The position numbers and the translations under genes are program-made. Below the pieces are notes generated by a model. That model did no database searches, was not told the DNA's origin, and saw nothing but the letters and a program-made list of their open reading frames with translations. Positions 21,701 through 29,508 of a DNA stretch of 64,000 bases are shown in pieces. Every line of letters begins with the position of its first letter. Within the stretch, counting starts at the first letter, position 1. Location: positions 558,001-622,000 of the forward strand of contig JADFCQ010000002.1 of assembly GCA_015223225.1 (NCBI GenBank), written 5' to 3'. Source of the stretch: Acetobacteraceae bacterium H6797. GTDB lineage: Bacteria; Pseudomonadota; Alphaproteobacteria; Acetobacterales; Acetobacteraceae.

Positions 21701-24700
21701 GTTCAGACCACGGATCTGCGTGGAGGACATCGCCGCGAGCTGCGTGGTGCTCAGCGCCGTGATGCCCGTCAGGGTCATGCCCTCGATGGTGTCCGACTGA
21801 AGGCTCCCGATCTGCGTCGCGTTGAGAACGCCGAGCTGACCCAGGCTGAATTCGGCGATCTGGCTGCCCTGCAGCCCCGCCAGCGCCGTACCGGTCAGGG
21901 CCGAGACCTGCGCGGTGCTGAGCGCCTTGATCTGGCTCGTATCCAGCGCGCCGATGGCGGCCGCGCCGAGGCCACGGATCTGGTTGGTGCTCAGCGCGGC
22001 CAGCTGCGAGGCGGAAAGCGCGCCGATCTGTGTGACGGTGAGCGCGCCGATCTCGGTCGAGGTCAGGGCCGCGAGCTGCGTGCCGCTGAACGCCGCCAAT
22101 TGCGTCTCGGCAAGGCCGATGATGCCAGTGGCCGGCAGGGAGGCGATCTGCGTCGTGGTCAGTGCGGCGAGCTGGTCGGTGGAGAGGCTTTCGAGATCTT
22201 CGGCGCTGAGGCCGGCGATCTGCGTCGTGCTGAGCCTTCCGATGGCCTCGGGCGAGATGCCCGCGATCGCGGTCGTGGTGAGCGCATCGATCTGCGTCGA
22301 GGTCAGGGCAGCGAACTGAATGCTGTTCATCGCAGCGAGCTGGGCGGCTGAAAGGCCACTCGCGCCGGTGGCGCTCAGCGAGGCGATGCGGGCGGCGGAG
22401 AGCGAGGCGATCTGGGAGACCGCCAAGGCCTCCACCTGGGTATCGATAAGCCCACCGATCTGCGTGGTGCTGAGCGAGGAAAGCTGAGTCGTGCTCAGTG
22501 ACTTCAACTGGTCTGCCGTCAGCCGGCCGATCGAGGTGGAGGTCAGGCCCTTGAGCTGCGTCGTGCTGAGCGCGGCGAGCTGGGTGCCGTCGAACATGCC
22601 GATCTGCGTCGTGGTCAGCGCCGCCAATTCGGTCGAGGTGATGGCGGCGAGGCCGCTGCCGCTCAGCCAGGCGATCTGCGTCTGCGCGAGGCCGCGCACC
22701 TGGGCCGCGGTCAGGCTGGAAAGCTGCGTCGTGCTGAGCGCCGCGAGTTCGGTCAGTTCCAGCGCCGCGATATCCGTCGCCGTCAGGCCGGAGAATTGCG
22801 TGGTGGTGAGCGAGGCGAGCGCGGTCGTGCTCAAGGCCTCGATGGCCGTGGCCGTCAGGGCTGCGAATTGCGTCGAGGTCAGGGCCGCGAGTTGCGTGGT
22901 CTTCAGCCCGGCGAGTTGGGTCTCGCTCATTCCCCCCATGCCGGTCATGGAAAGCGCAGCGATCTGGCTGGTGCTGAAGGCGCCGATCTGGGTTGCCGTC
23001 AGCGCCTCGACGCCCGTCGAGAGCAGGCCGCGGATCTGCGTCGTGCTCAGCAACGCGATCTGCGTGGTGCTCAGAGCGCGGATCTGCTCGGTGCCGAGGA
23101 TCGCGAGATCGCCGCTCGCCAGGCCGCGCAGCTGCGTCGCGCTCAGGGACGCGATCTGCGTGGCGCTTAGCATGGCGACTTGTGTGGTCGTCAGCGCGCC
23201 GATGGCCGTGGAGCGCAGGGCCGCGAGCTGAGCGTCGCTCAACGCCGCGATCTGCGTTTCGGCAAGGCCCGTGATGCCGCTCGTGCCGAGGGCGCCGATC
23301 TGCTCCGTGCTCAGGACGGCGAGTTGGCTGGTCGTCAGGCGGCCGAGATTGGTCGCGCTCAGGCCCGAAAGCTGTGTCGTGCTCAGAGAGGAAAGCGCCG
23401 TCGTCGTCAGCACATCGACGGCCGTGCTGGTGAAGGCGCCGATCTGCGTCTGAGTCAGCGCCTTCAGCTGCGCCGCCGAGAGCGCGACGACCTGGCTTTC
23501 AGTGAGGCCCTGGATGGCGCGATTGGCGAGGGCCGAGATTTGGCTCGTGGAGAGAGTGGCAAGCTGCTCGAGGCTCAGCGCCGCCATGGCATCTTCGTCG
23601 ATGCCCTTCACCTGCGTCGTGCTAAGCAACGAAAGCTGGCTGGTGCCCAGAGCCGCGACCTGCTCCTCGGTCAGGGCTGCAAGCTGTGTCGAGGCGATGC
23701 CGCGCATCTGTGTGGCGGTAAGCGCCGAAATCTGCGTCGTCAAAAGCTGCGTGATCTGGCCGGTGGTCAGCGCACCAATGCCGGTCGAGGTAAGGCTCGC
23801 GAATTGAGAGGCGCTCATCGCCGCGAATTGCGTGTCGAGCAACCCGCGCAACTGTCCGGTGCTGAGCGTCGAAAGCTGGGTCGTGGTCAGCGCCGCAACC
23901 TGCGTTGTGCTGAGCCTGGCCAGGTCGGCGGCGGAGAAGCCGGCGAGCTGTGTCGTGCTCATCGCCTGCAGCAAGGCGGGGCTCAGCATCTCGATCGCAG
24001 CCTCAGCGAGGCCGGCCACCTGCGTCTGCGTCAGCGCACCGATCTGCGCTGCGGTCAAGGCCGCGAAACGGGTTTCGTCCAGGCCGCTGATCGCGGTGCT
24101 CGTCAGGGCCGCGATCTGCGTGGTGGCGAGGGCGGCGATCTGCGTCGGCGTGAGACCCGTGACGCTCGTGCTGGTAAGGCCGCGCAGCTGGGTGGTGTTG
24201 AAGATGGCAAGTTGCGTGTCGCTGAGCGACTGCAACTGCGCCTCGGTCAGTGCCGACATCTCGGCGGGCGTCAGGCCGCGCAGCTGCGTCGTGGTCAGCG
24301 AGGCGATTTGCGTCGTGCTCAGCGCGGCGACCTGTGTGGTCGTCAGCGCCGAGAGTTCCGTCGCACTCAGGGCGGCGAGCTGCGAGGTCGTCAGCAGGGC
24401 AAGCTGATACTCGTCGAAGCCTTTGATCTGAGCGCCGCTCAGGCTGGCAAGCTGCGTCGTCGAGAGAGCCTGCATGGCGCTGGTGCCGAGCGACTGCAGG
24501 TCCGTGGCGCTCAGACCGGCGATCTGCGTGGTCGTCAGGCTGGCCAGCGCCGTGGTGCTCAGGCCGGCAAGCGCCGTGGTCGTCAGCGCGCCGATCTGCG
24601 TCGAGGTCAGGGCCGCGCGCTGGGTCGTATTGAGCGCCGCCAGTTGCGTGTCGCTCATTCCCAGCAGGCCAGCGCTGGAAAGAAAGGGAATCTGCTCGGC

Positions 24701-26443
24701 TGAGAGAGCGGCAAGCTGCGTCGCGGCCAGAGCGCCGATGGCGGTGCTGGAGAGGCCGCGAAGCTGAGTGGTCGCCAAGGCGGCAAGCTGCGCCGTGGTC
24801 AGCGCGCCGATGGCATCGGCATCGAGCCGCGACATCTGCGTATAGGCCAGCCCTGAAAGCTGAGTCGCGGTCAGTGCCGCCAGCCGCTCATCCGGCAGGG
24901 CGTCGATCTGCGAGGTGGTGAGCCCACCGATGGCCGTCACCGTCAGCGCCGCGAACTGCGTGTTGCTCAAAGCCGAAAATTGCTCGGCGCTCAGCCCCTG
25001 GACCTGGGTAGGCGCAAGGCTCGCAATCTGGCTCTCCCTCAGGGCGGCGAGCTGCGTCTGGCTCAGCGCCGCGAGGTCGCCCGCCGAGAAGCCGCCAAGC
25101 TGCGTGGCGGTCAGCGCGGCGAGCTTCGTTGCGCTCAAGGCCTCGATGGTCGTGGTGGACCAGGCACCGACCTGGAGCCTGGTGAAAGCGGCGAGTTGCG
25201 CGGCATCTAGCGCGCTGAGCTGCGTGGCCGTGAGCCCCACCAGGCTTGTGGTGCTGAGCGAGGCGATCTGCGAGGTGCTGAGGGCCGCGACCTGCGTGGT
25301 ATCGAGCGCGGCAAGCGCCGTCATCGACAACCCGCGAAGCTGCGTCGCGTTCAGCGTGGCGAGCTGCGTATTTGTCAGCGCGCTGAACTGCGCGCTGGAG
25401 AGTAGCGCGATCTGGCTTGCCGCAAAGCCCGCAAGCTGCGTCGTCTCCAGCGCCGCGAGCCGCGTCTCCGAAAGCGCCGCCACCTGCGTCGTCGCCAATT
25501 GACCGATGCCGGTGCTGGTCAGGCCAGCGAACTGGGTAGACGTCAAGGCGGCGATCTGGCTGTTGTTGAAGGCCCTGATCTGGGTCGCCGTGAGGGAGCC
25601 CAACTGCGCGCCTGTGAGCGCCGCAAGCTGGTTGTCGTCAAAACCTCGGAGATTGGCGGCGCTCAAACCGCCGAGTTGCGTCGCCGTCAGCGACTGGACC
25701 TGCGCGGCGGAAAGGCCATCCACCGCCGCGTCGCTCAAGGCCCCTATCTGCGACTGGGAAAGGCCTGAAAGTTGCATCTGACTAAGGGCCGCCATCTGCG
25801 TGCGCGTCAGGCCCGAGATGCCGCCCGTCGAGAGAGAGCCGATCTGCGTCGCGGACAGCGCCGCAAGCTGCGAGGCATCGAAAGCGGCCACCCCCGTCGC
25901 GGTCAGGGCGCGAAGCTGCGCCGTGGCGAAGGAAGCGAGCTGCTGCGGGGAAAGGGCGGCAAGCTGCGTCGCCTTGAGCGCCGCGACAGCGCCGGCATTG
26001 AGGCCGCCGATCTGCGCCGTCGTGAGCGAGGCGACCTGCGTGCTCGTCATCGCCGCGACCTGGGTGCTGCTCATCGCCCCGATCTGCGTAGCGGAGAGCG
26101 AGCCGAAATCCGTCTTGTCCAGCGCCGCGATGGCACTGGGCGTCAGACCCTTGATCTGCGCCGCCGTCAGTGCCGCGATCTCGTCCTGCCCGAAGGCGTC
26201 GATCTGCGCGCCGTTCAGCACCGCAAGCTGCGTCGCGCTGAAGCCGAGTTGCGCGACGGAAATGACGGCGATCTGCGTCGTGCTGAGCGCCGCGACCTGC
26301 GTGGTCGAGAAGGCGGCGAATTGCGTGACCGAGAATTCCGCGATCTCGGCCGTGGTCAGCCCCGCAATCTGCGTGGCGGTGAGGCTCGCGATCGCCGTCT
26401 TGGTCAGGCTCGCGATGCTGGTCGCGCCGGAGAGGCTCGTCAT
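18758..26443 (-). CDS. Giant octapeptide-repeat protein of unknown function (about 2560 aa)
   Basis: A single open frame of 2561 residues built almost entirely of about 320 tandem octapeptides with consensus [AG]-L-[ST]-[ST]-T-Q-[ILV]-[AGS]. The repeats start within the first five residues and run to the stop codon (ALEIAVA), so there is no separate enzymatic, anchoring or secretion domain. One clear 7-residue unit breaks phase near residue 65-72. Units that start with Gly recur most often every fourth unit, often after Arg, Lys or Ser, giving a 32-residue superperiod. I saw no Cys, and very few charged or aromatic residues; Ser/Thr are abundant. S/T-x-x-Q before I-A-A-L resembles a helix N-cap box, so each unit may be a short helix in a solenoid. 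No signal peptide or RTX nonapeptides. Start ATG 26443 has GGAGGGG upstream. Similar repeats occur in unannotated alphaproteobacterial proteins (from memory); function unknown. Confidence 0.85.
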   Translation of the reverse strand: MTSLSGATSIASLTKTAIASLTATQIAGLTTAEIAEFSVTQFAAFSTTQVAALSTTQIAVISVAQLGFSATQLAVLNGAQIDAFGQDEIAALTAAQIKGLTPSAIAALDKTDFGSLSATQIGAMSSTQVAAMTSTQVASLTTAQIGGLNAGAVAALKATQLAALSPQQLASFATAQLRALTATGVAAFDASQLAALSATQIGSLSTGGISGLTRTQMAALSQMQLSGLSQSQIGALSDAAVDGLSAAQVQSLTATQLGGLSAANLRGFDDNQLAALTGAQLGSLTATQIRAFNNSQIAALTSTQFAGLTSTGIGQLATTQVAALSETRLAALETTQLAGFAASQIALLSSAQFSALTNTQLATLNATQLRGLSMTALAALDTTQVAALSTSQIASLSTTSLVGLTATQLSALDAAQLAAFTRLQVGAWSTTTIEALSATKLAALTATQLGGFSAGDLAALSQTQLAALRESQIASLAPTQVQGLSAEQFSALSNTQFAALTVTAIGGLTTSQIDALPDERLAALTATQLSGLAYTQMSRLDADAIGALTTAQLAALATTQLRGLSSTAIGALAATQLAALSAEQIPFLSSAGLLGMSDTQLAALNTTQRAALTSTQIGALTTTALAGLSTTALASLTTTQIAGLSATDLQSLGTSAMQALSTTQLASLSGAQIKGFDEYQLALLTTSQLAALSATELSALTTTQVAALSTTQIASLTTTQLRGLTPAEMSALTEAQLQSLSDTQLAIFNTTQLRGLTSTSVTGLTPTQIAALATTQIAALTSTAISGLDETRFAALTAAQIGALTQTQVAGLAEAAIEMLSPALLQAMSTTQLAGFSAADLARLSTTQVAALTTTQLSTLSTGQLRGLLDTQFAAMSASQFASLTSTGIGALTTGQITQLLTTQISALTATQMRGIASTQLAALTEEQVAALGTSQLSLLSTTQVKGIDEDAMAALSLEQLATLSTSQISALANRAIQGLTESQVVALSAAQLKALTQTQIGAFTSTAVDVLTTTALSSLSTTQLSGLSATNLGRLTTSQLAVLSTEQIGALGTSGITGLAETQIAALSDAQLAALRSTAIGALTTTQVAMLSATQIASLSATQLRGLASGDLAILGTEQIRALSTTQIALLSTTQIRGLLSTGVEALTATQIGAFSTSQIAALSMTGMGGMSETQLAGLKTTQLAALTSTQFAALTATAIEALSTTALASLTTTQFSGLTATDIAALELTELAALSTTQLSSLTAAQVRGLAQTQIAWLSGSGLAAITSTELAALTTTQIGMFDGTQLAALSTTQLKGLTSTSIGRLTADQLKSLSTTQLSSLSTTQIGGLIDTQVEALAVSQIASLSAARIASLSATGASGLSAAQLAAMNSIQFAALTSTQIDALTTTAIAGISPEAIGRLSTTQIAGLSAEDLESLSTDQLAALTTTQIASLPATGIIGLAETQLAAFSGTQLAALTSTEIGALTVTQIGALSASQLAALSTNQIRGLGAAAIGALDTSQIKALSTAQVSALTGTALAGLQGSQIAEFSLGQLGVLNATQIGSLQSDTIEGMTLTGITALSTTQLAAMSSTQIRGLNENQIGALSIAQLRSLSTTAMSGLADTQLESLNVTQLATLSSTQLGAIRAAEIAGFDETQIAALNATQLSGLSATQMLGLAETQVAALSATQLAALNITQLRALAGEQVDALNVTQIAQMSTTALRALSASGIAGLSEAQVAALSRTQIEALATTQIASLSEFGLAGLSAEAVAWLATTQIGALSAAQLSMLAETQIAALSDAQIGQIGSEAIAGLLDTQLGAMSASQLQALKVTQIAALSANAIEGLELADIALLSTTQVGALSQTQLGALSEAQIGAMGATQLARLSTTQMGWLNLDAVASLSTTAIAALSIGQLRGLSSAQLGALTTTQMAALSTAQLSSFGTAAMAALADTQVATLSATQMASLRATQLEAVSTAAIRGLTTSQIVALSDTQLAALTSSQVGALRAEQVAGLSTTEITALSVTQMRGFSETGVAALSTAQLAALSTTSLRALSSGGLGGLSETQFAALATTQREALTSTQIGALSTETIAGLGATEVMALTTTQLRGLAATQLAAMSTEDLQVLTASQIDAIATAAIAGLKESQAAALAVTQLAVFSATDMRALSLSAVAGLSAAQLAGLSEGQFNALTTTQLGAIATQAVKGLSTTSIAALSTSQLNALTSTQYGALSQAQFDALSTTQLSSLVAEDVSGLTSTHLSSLGAGAIAALTTTQIAALSATGISGLTATHIDAFNGTQLSALTSTAIAHLSTSAIAGLSTTDIAALSVTQFRGLSATGVASLTTSQLASLTTTQIGLLTATGLGGLTSTQLGALTTTQIGSLSAAQIRSLSALAMTGLNEAQIDQLTLTQIAGLSSTQIGALTTTAIGWLETTDLQALSTEQLLGLVRMQLRALSEEQLAALSTTQIASLNSSQIGALTTTELGQLSEAQFAVLSAAQFAGISAATFNSMPATLLSEIYPVQFSQLTTTTMSQLSSTMLAGLTATQLESFNGEQIAALNADQLAQLSEAQRGALEIAVA

Positions 26444-26601
26444 GCGCCCCTCCGCCCCGGGAGCGGCATGGGCGTGCAACGGGGCTTTCTGCCCGCGCCT
26501 TTCTGTCGCCCGATATTGCCCATGCCACGCTCCGAAAGCTGGCCCCGACTGTCGGGTGCCAGGCTCGCGGTCCCTGTCGCAAGGCGCGGGCCAGGGGCTA
26601 T

Positions 26602-26616
26602 ATCAGTGAAATCAGT
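26602..26616. repeat. Direct repeat in an AT-rich patch upstream of the giant gene
   Basis: ATCAGT occurs at 26602-26607 and 26611-26616 within the only AT-rich stretch of the 254-bp gap (26444-26697) between the giant gene and the UDP-xylose synthase. It is the most likely place for a minus-strand promoter of the giant gene, but I see no convincing -35/-10 pair. Read to its left the gap holds only GC-rich leader sequence. Confidence 0.25.
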
Positions 26617-26625
26617 ATCTTACCG

Positions 26626-26673
26626 CCGGCCTCGGCAGGCCGGACCTGCCCTCGGGCGGCAGGGCCTGCCGCC
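26626..26673 (-). terminator. Two hairpins between UDP-xylose synthase and the giant gene
   Basis: GGCGGCA (26655-26661) pairs with TGCCGCC (26667-26673) across a 5-nt loop, and CCGGCCT (26626-26632) pairs with AGGCCGG (26637-26643) across a 4-nt loop. Both lie just downstream of the UDP-xylose synthase stop codon on the minus strand. Neither has a T tract after it. They may end or attenuate transcription of the sugar enzyme before the giant gene. Confidence 0.4.
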
Positions 26674-26697
26674 GCCCGGCAAAAGCTGCCGCCTGAC

Positions 26698-27660
26698 CTA
26701 TTCGTTCAGCAGGTGGCGGAAATAGGCGATCGTCTCCTTCAGCCCGTCGCGAAGCGCGACCTTCGGCTCCCAGCCGATGGTTTCGCGGGCGAGGCTGATA
26801 TCCGGCTGGCGCTGGCGCGGGTCATCGGCCGGCAGGGGGCGGAATTCGATGCGGCTCTTCGAGCCCGTCATTTCCAGCACAATCTCGGCCAGTTCGCCGA
26901 TGGAGAATTCCGCCGGATTGCCGATATTCATCGGCCCAGTGAAATCATCCGGCGTGTCTTCCATCATGCGCACGAAGGCCTCCACCAGATCGTCCACATA
27001 ACAGAAGGAGCGCGTCTGGCTCCCGTCGCCATAGAGGGTAATCGGCTCGCCGCGCAGCGCCTGCACGATGAAGTTCGACACCACCCGGCCATCGTCCGGA
27101 TGCATCCGCGGGCCGTAAGTATTGAAGATGCGGGCGACCTTGATGCGCACCCGGTGCTGGCGCTCATAGTCGAAGCACAGTGCCTCGGCGCAGCGTTTGC
27201 CCTCGTCGTAGCAGGAGCGGGGGCCGATCGGGTTCACATTTCCCCAGTAGCTCTCGGGCTGCGGGTGCACCACCGGGTCGCCATAGACCTCGCTGGTCGA
27301 GGCCTGGAACATCTTGGCCCGCGTCCGCTTGGCCAGGCCCAGCATGTTGATGGTGCCCACCACGCTGGTCTTGGTCGTCTGCACCGGGTCGAACTGGTAA
27401 TGCACCGGGGAGGCCGGGCAGGCGAGATTATAGATCTCATCGACCTCGACATAGAGCGGGAAGGTCACGTCGTGGCGCATGGCCTCGAACATGCGGTTGT
27501 CGAGCAGGCCCGCGATGTTCCGCCGGTTTCCGGTGAAGTAATTGTCGACGCAGAGCACCTCGTGACCCTGCTTGAGCAGGATTTCGCAAAGATGCGACCC
27601 GAGGAAGCCCGCACCGCCGGTAACGAGGATCTTCTTCGGCTCGGCCGGGGAATACTGCAT
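26698..27660 (-). CDS. UDP-glucuronate decarboxylase (UDP-xylose synthase)
   Basis: Extended short-chain dehydrogenase that oxidises and decarboxylates UDP-glucuronate to UDP-xylose using bound NAD. The NAD loop GGAGFLG is at 15-21; the catalytic set is T122-S123-E124 (in STSEVYGDP) and Y151-x3-K155 (SCYDEGKR). [18 protein letters not shown] and [18 protein letters not shown] are marks of the UXS branch rather than dTDP-glucose dehydratase or UDP-glucose epimerase. Full length at 320 residues. It has its own promoter-like sequence and lies upstream of the giant repeat gene and GT41 transferase on the same strand, so its UDP-sugar may feed that system or a general exopolysaccharide. Confidence 0.92.
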   Translation of the reverse strand: MQYSPAEPKKILVTGGAGFLGSHLCEILLKQGHEVLCVDNYFTGNRRNIAGLLDNRMFEAMRHDVTFPLYVEVDEIYNLACPASPVHYQFDPVQTTKTSVVGTINMLGLAKRTRAKMFQASTSEVYGDPVVHPQPESYWGNVNPIGPRSCYDEGKRCAEALCFDYERQHRVRIKVARIFNTYGPRMHPDDGRVVSNFIVQALRGEPITLYGDGSQTRSFCYVDDLVEAFVRMMEDTPDDFTGPMNIGNPAEFSIGELAEIVLEMTGSKSRIEFRPLPADDPRQRQPDISLARETIGWEPKVALRDGLKETIAYFRHLLNE

Positions 27661-27716
27661 CGACTGTCTAGCCTCTCAAGGCCCACTCACAAAAACGGGA
27701 GGGGCCGACGCAGGAT

Positions 27717-27746
27717 TCTAGAGCGGCAGCGGCGCCGGATTGTCAA
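27717..27746 (-). promoter_or_regulatory. Candidate sigma-70-type promoter for the UDP-xylose synthase
   Basis: On the minus strand a perfect TTGACA (27746-27741) is followed after 18 nt by TCTAGA (27722-27717), or after 20 nt by TAGAAT. This predicts a start of transcription near 27710 and a leader of about 50 nt. It is the best housekeeping promoter match I saw in the window. Confidence 0.5.
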
Positions 27747-27875
27747 CCCAGGCACTGCCGCCTCCCCGGATCGGACCGAACGCGGAAGCAACGTGACATG
27801 CGCTCCGTTTCTTGCTGATCTGCTTCCGAATCGTGCCGGGAGAGGCATGGTCTGGGTTCACGAGGGGATAGAGCA

Positions 27876-28772
27876 ATGACTCAAAAGGACGATACGTCGC
27901 CCGACAAGGCGCGGCGCAACCTGTTCAGCATCGGCGCGGCCGGCGCTGCCCTGGGCGGCGCGGCCCTCCTGGCTTCGCAGCCGGCCCAGGCCCAGGCCGC
28001 CGGCAAGAGCCGCCTGCAGCTCATCAAGGAGCGCGGCAAGCTCATCGTCGGCACCGGCAGCACCAACCCGCCCTGGCACTTCCAGGGTGCGGACGGGAAG
28101 CTCCAGGGCATGGATATCGACCTCGCCCGCCTCCTGGCCAAGAACCTGTTCGATGACCCCGAGAAGGTCGAATTCGTCATCCAGGGCTCCGATGCTCGCG
28201 TGCCCTCGCTGGTCACCGACAAGGTGGACATCGTGGTGCAATGGATGACGGTCACCGCCGGCCGCGCCCAGCAGGTCGAATTCACCATTCCCTATTATCG
28301 CGAGGGCGTGACGCTGCTGCTGCTCGCCCGCGGCGGCAAGTACAAGAATTTCGAGGAGGTGAAGGCTGCCGGTGCCGCGGCCACCGTCGGCGGCATGCAG
28401 AACGTCTTCCTCGAGGAATGGATCCGTAAGGCGCTGCCGCAGGCGAAGATCGACGCCTTCGAGAGCCCCGATGCCACGCTGCAGGCGCTCAATGCCCGCC
28501 GCGTCGATGCCTATCTCGCCGACCAGTCCGCCGCGCGCTGGCTGATGCAGCAGACGCCGGGCCGCTTCGTCGATGGCGGCTATGGCTGGATGCCGAATTC
28601 CTACGCCTCCGCCGTGAAGCCGGGCGACCCGATCTGGCTGAACTGGGTCAACACCGTCTACAAGGAGGCGATGATGGGCGTCGATTTCGACTATTTCGCC
28701 GCCTCCTACAAGAAGTGGTTCGGTATCGAGCTGGCGACGCCGAAGATCGGCTACCCCGCCGAATTCTCGTGA
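27876..28772 (+). CDS. Polar amino acid ABC transporter, substrate-binding protein (SBP_bac_3)
   Basis: Periplasmic binding protein of family 3, 298 residues. The leader contains a twin-arginine stretch ARRNLFSIGAAGAALGG and ends near QPAQAQA, so export may use Tat. The mature part starts LQLIKERGKLIVGTGSTNPPWHF and contains GMDIDLARLLAK, DKVDIVVQWMTVTAGRAQQVEFTIPYY and a C-terminal lobe; the family binds polar amino acids and related small solutes. VQWMTVTAGRA replaces the more usual SGMTITPER. The ligand cannot be named. First gene of an SBP-permease-permease-ATPase operon, followed by a strong hairpin that may raise its level over the membrane subunits. Confidence 0.9.
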   Translation: MTQKDDTSPDKARRNLFSIGAAGAALGGAALLASQPAQAQAAGKSRLQLIKERGKLIVGTGSTNPPWHFQGADGKLQGMDIDLARLLAKNLFDDPEKVEFVIQGSDARVPSLVTDKVDIVVQWMTVTAGRAQQVEFTIPYYREGVTLLLLARGGKYKNFEEVKAAGAAATVGGMQNVFLEEWIRKALPQAKIDAFESPDATLQALNARRVDAYLADQSAARWLMQQTPGRFVDGGYGWMPNSYASAVKPGDPIWLNWVNTVYKEAMMGVDFDYFAASYKKWFGIELATPKIGYPAEFS

Positions 28773-28777
28773 TGCCA

Positions 28778-28803
28778 TCAGGGAGGGCTCAGGCCCTCCC
28801 TGA
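28778..28803 (+). terminator. Intercistronic hairpin after the binding-protein gene
   Basis: TCAGGGAGGGC (28778-28788) is a perfect match to GCCCTCCCTGA (28793-28803) with a 4-nt loop, followed by CCTTTTCC. It sits just after the binding-protein stop and before the permeases. In other transporters such stems stop part of the transcripts or protect the upstream mRNA, giving excess binding protein. Confidence 0.65.
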
Positions 28804-28829
28804 CCTTTTCCACGGCATGGCGAGGCCGG

Positions 28830-29498
28830 ATGATCGATTATCACTTCGACTGGGGCGTCATCGCCCGCAATTGGGACAAGTTCCTCACCGCCCTGGGCCT
28901 CGGGCTGAGCCTGGCGGTGGTCTCACTGCTCATCGGCAGCGTCATCGGCCTCATCGCCGCCTATGGCCGGCTCTCGCGGCATAAATGGCTCTCCTGGCCC
29001 GTCTGGGCCTATGTGGAGCTGATCCGCTGCACGCCGCTTCTACTGCTGATCTTCTTCATCTATTTCGGCCTGCCCGAATTCGGCATCTACTTCATGGACA
29101 AGACGCAGAGCTTCGTCCTGACGCTCTCGCTCTATGCCGGCGCCTATATGAGCGAGGTGTTCCGCGCGGGCCTCGCCTCCATCCCGAAGCAGTATATCGA
29201 GGCGGCCAAGGCCATCGGCATGCGGCCCTGGCAGCGGCAGCGCTGGGTGGTGCTGCCGGTGATGTTCCGCATCACCCTGCCGGCCATCAGCAACAACCTG
29301 ATCTCCCTCTTCAAGGACACGTCGCTGGCCGCCGCCATCGCCATTCCGGAACTCACCTTCACGGCGCGGCAGATCAACGCCAATACCTTCCGCGTCATGG
29401 AGGTCTGGCTGACGGCCAGCGCGCTCTATCTCGCGACGGCCTGGATGCTCGCCATCGCATTGCGGCAAATCGAACGCCGCTACGCCTCGATCCGCTGA
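28830..29498 (+). CDS. Amino acid ABC transporter permease (HisM/GlnP type), first subunit
   Basis: Inner membrane permease of 222 residues with about five hydrophobic segments. It carries the family N-terminal LGLGLSLAVVSLLIGSVIG, VELIRCTPLLLLIFFIYFGLP, and the EAA loop YIEAAKAIGMRPWQRQRWVVLP that docks to the ATPase. It lies 57 nt after the binding-protein gene, past a hairpin, and 10 nt before a second permease, so the channel is a heterodimer. Confidence 0.93.
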   Translation: MIDYHFDWGVIARNWDKFLTALGLGLSLAVVSLLIGSVIGLIAAYGRLSRHKWLSWPVWAYVELIRCTPLLLLIFFIYFGLPEFGIYFMDKTQSFVLTLSLYAGAYMSEVFRAGLASIPKQYIEAAKAIGMRPWQRQRWVVLPVMFRITLPAISNNLISLFKDTSLAAAIAIPELTFTARQINANTFRVMEVWLTASALYLATAWMLAIALRQIERRYASIR

Positions 29499-29508
29499 GG
29501 AGGCGCCG

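Noticed and set aside
18960..21800. Plus-strand open frames inside the giant repeat gene, rich in Val/Ser/Cys
   Set aside because: They are periodic only because they are antisense to the octapeptide repeats; they lack start-site signals and an ordered composition, and several frames are open in the same stretch.
18758..26443. Regular 24-nt periodicity that might be taken for a CRISPR or satellite array
   Set aside because: The period is constant with no unique spacers and the reading frame is open throughout, so it is a coding repeat.
26578..26593. Sigma-54-like TGGCCCG-4nt-TTGCG on the minus strand upstream of the giant gene
   Set aside because: GG/GC spacing is right but two conserved bases are off and such matches are frequent in GC-rich DNA; no enhancer-binding gene is nearby.
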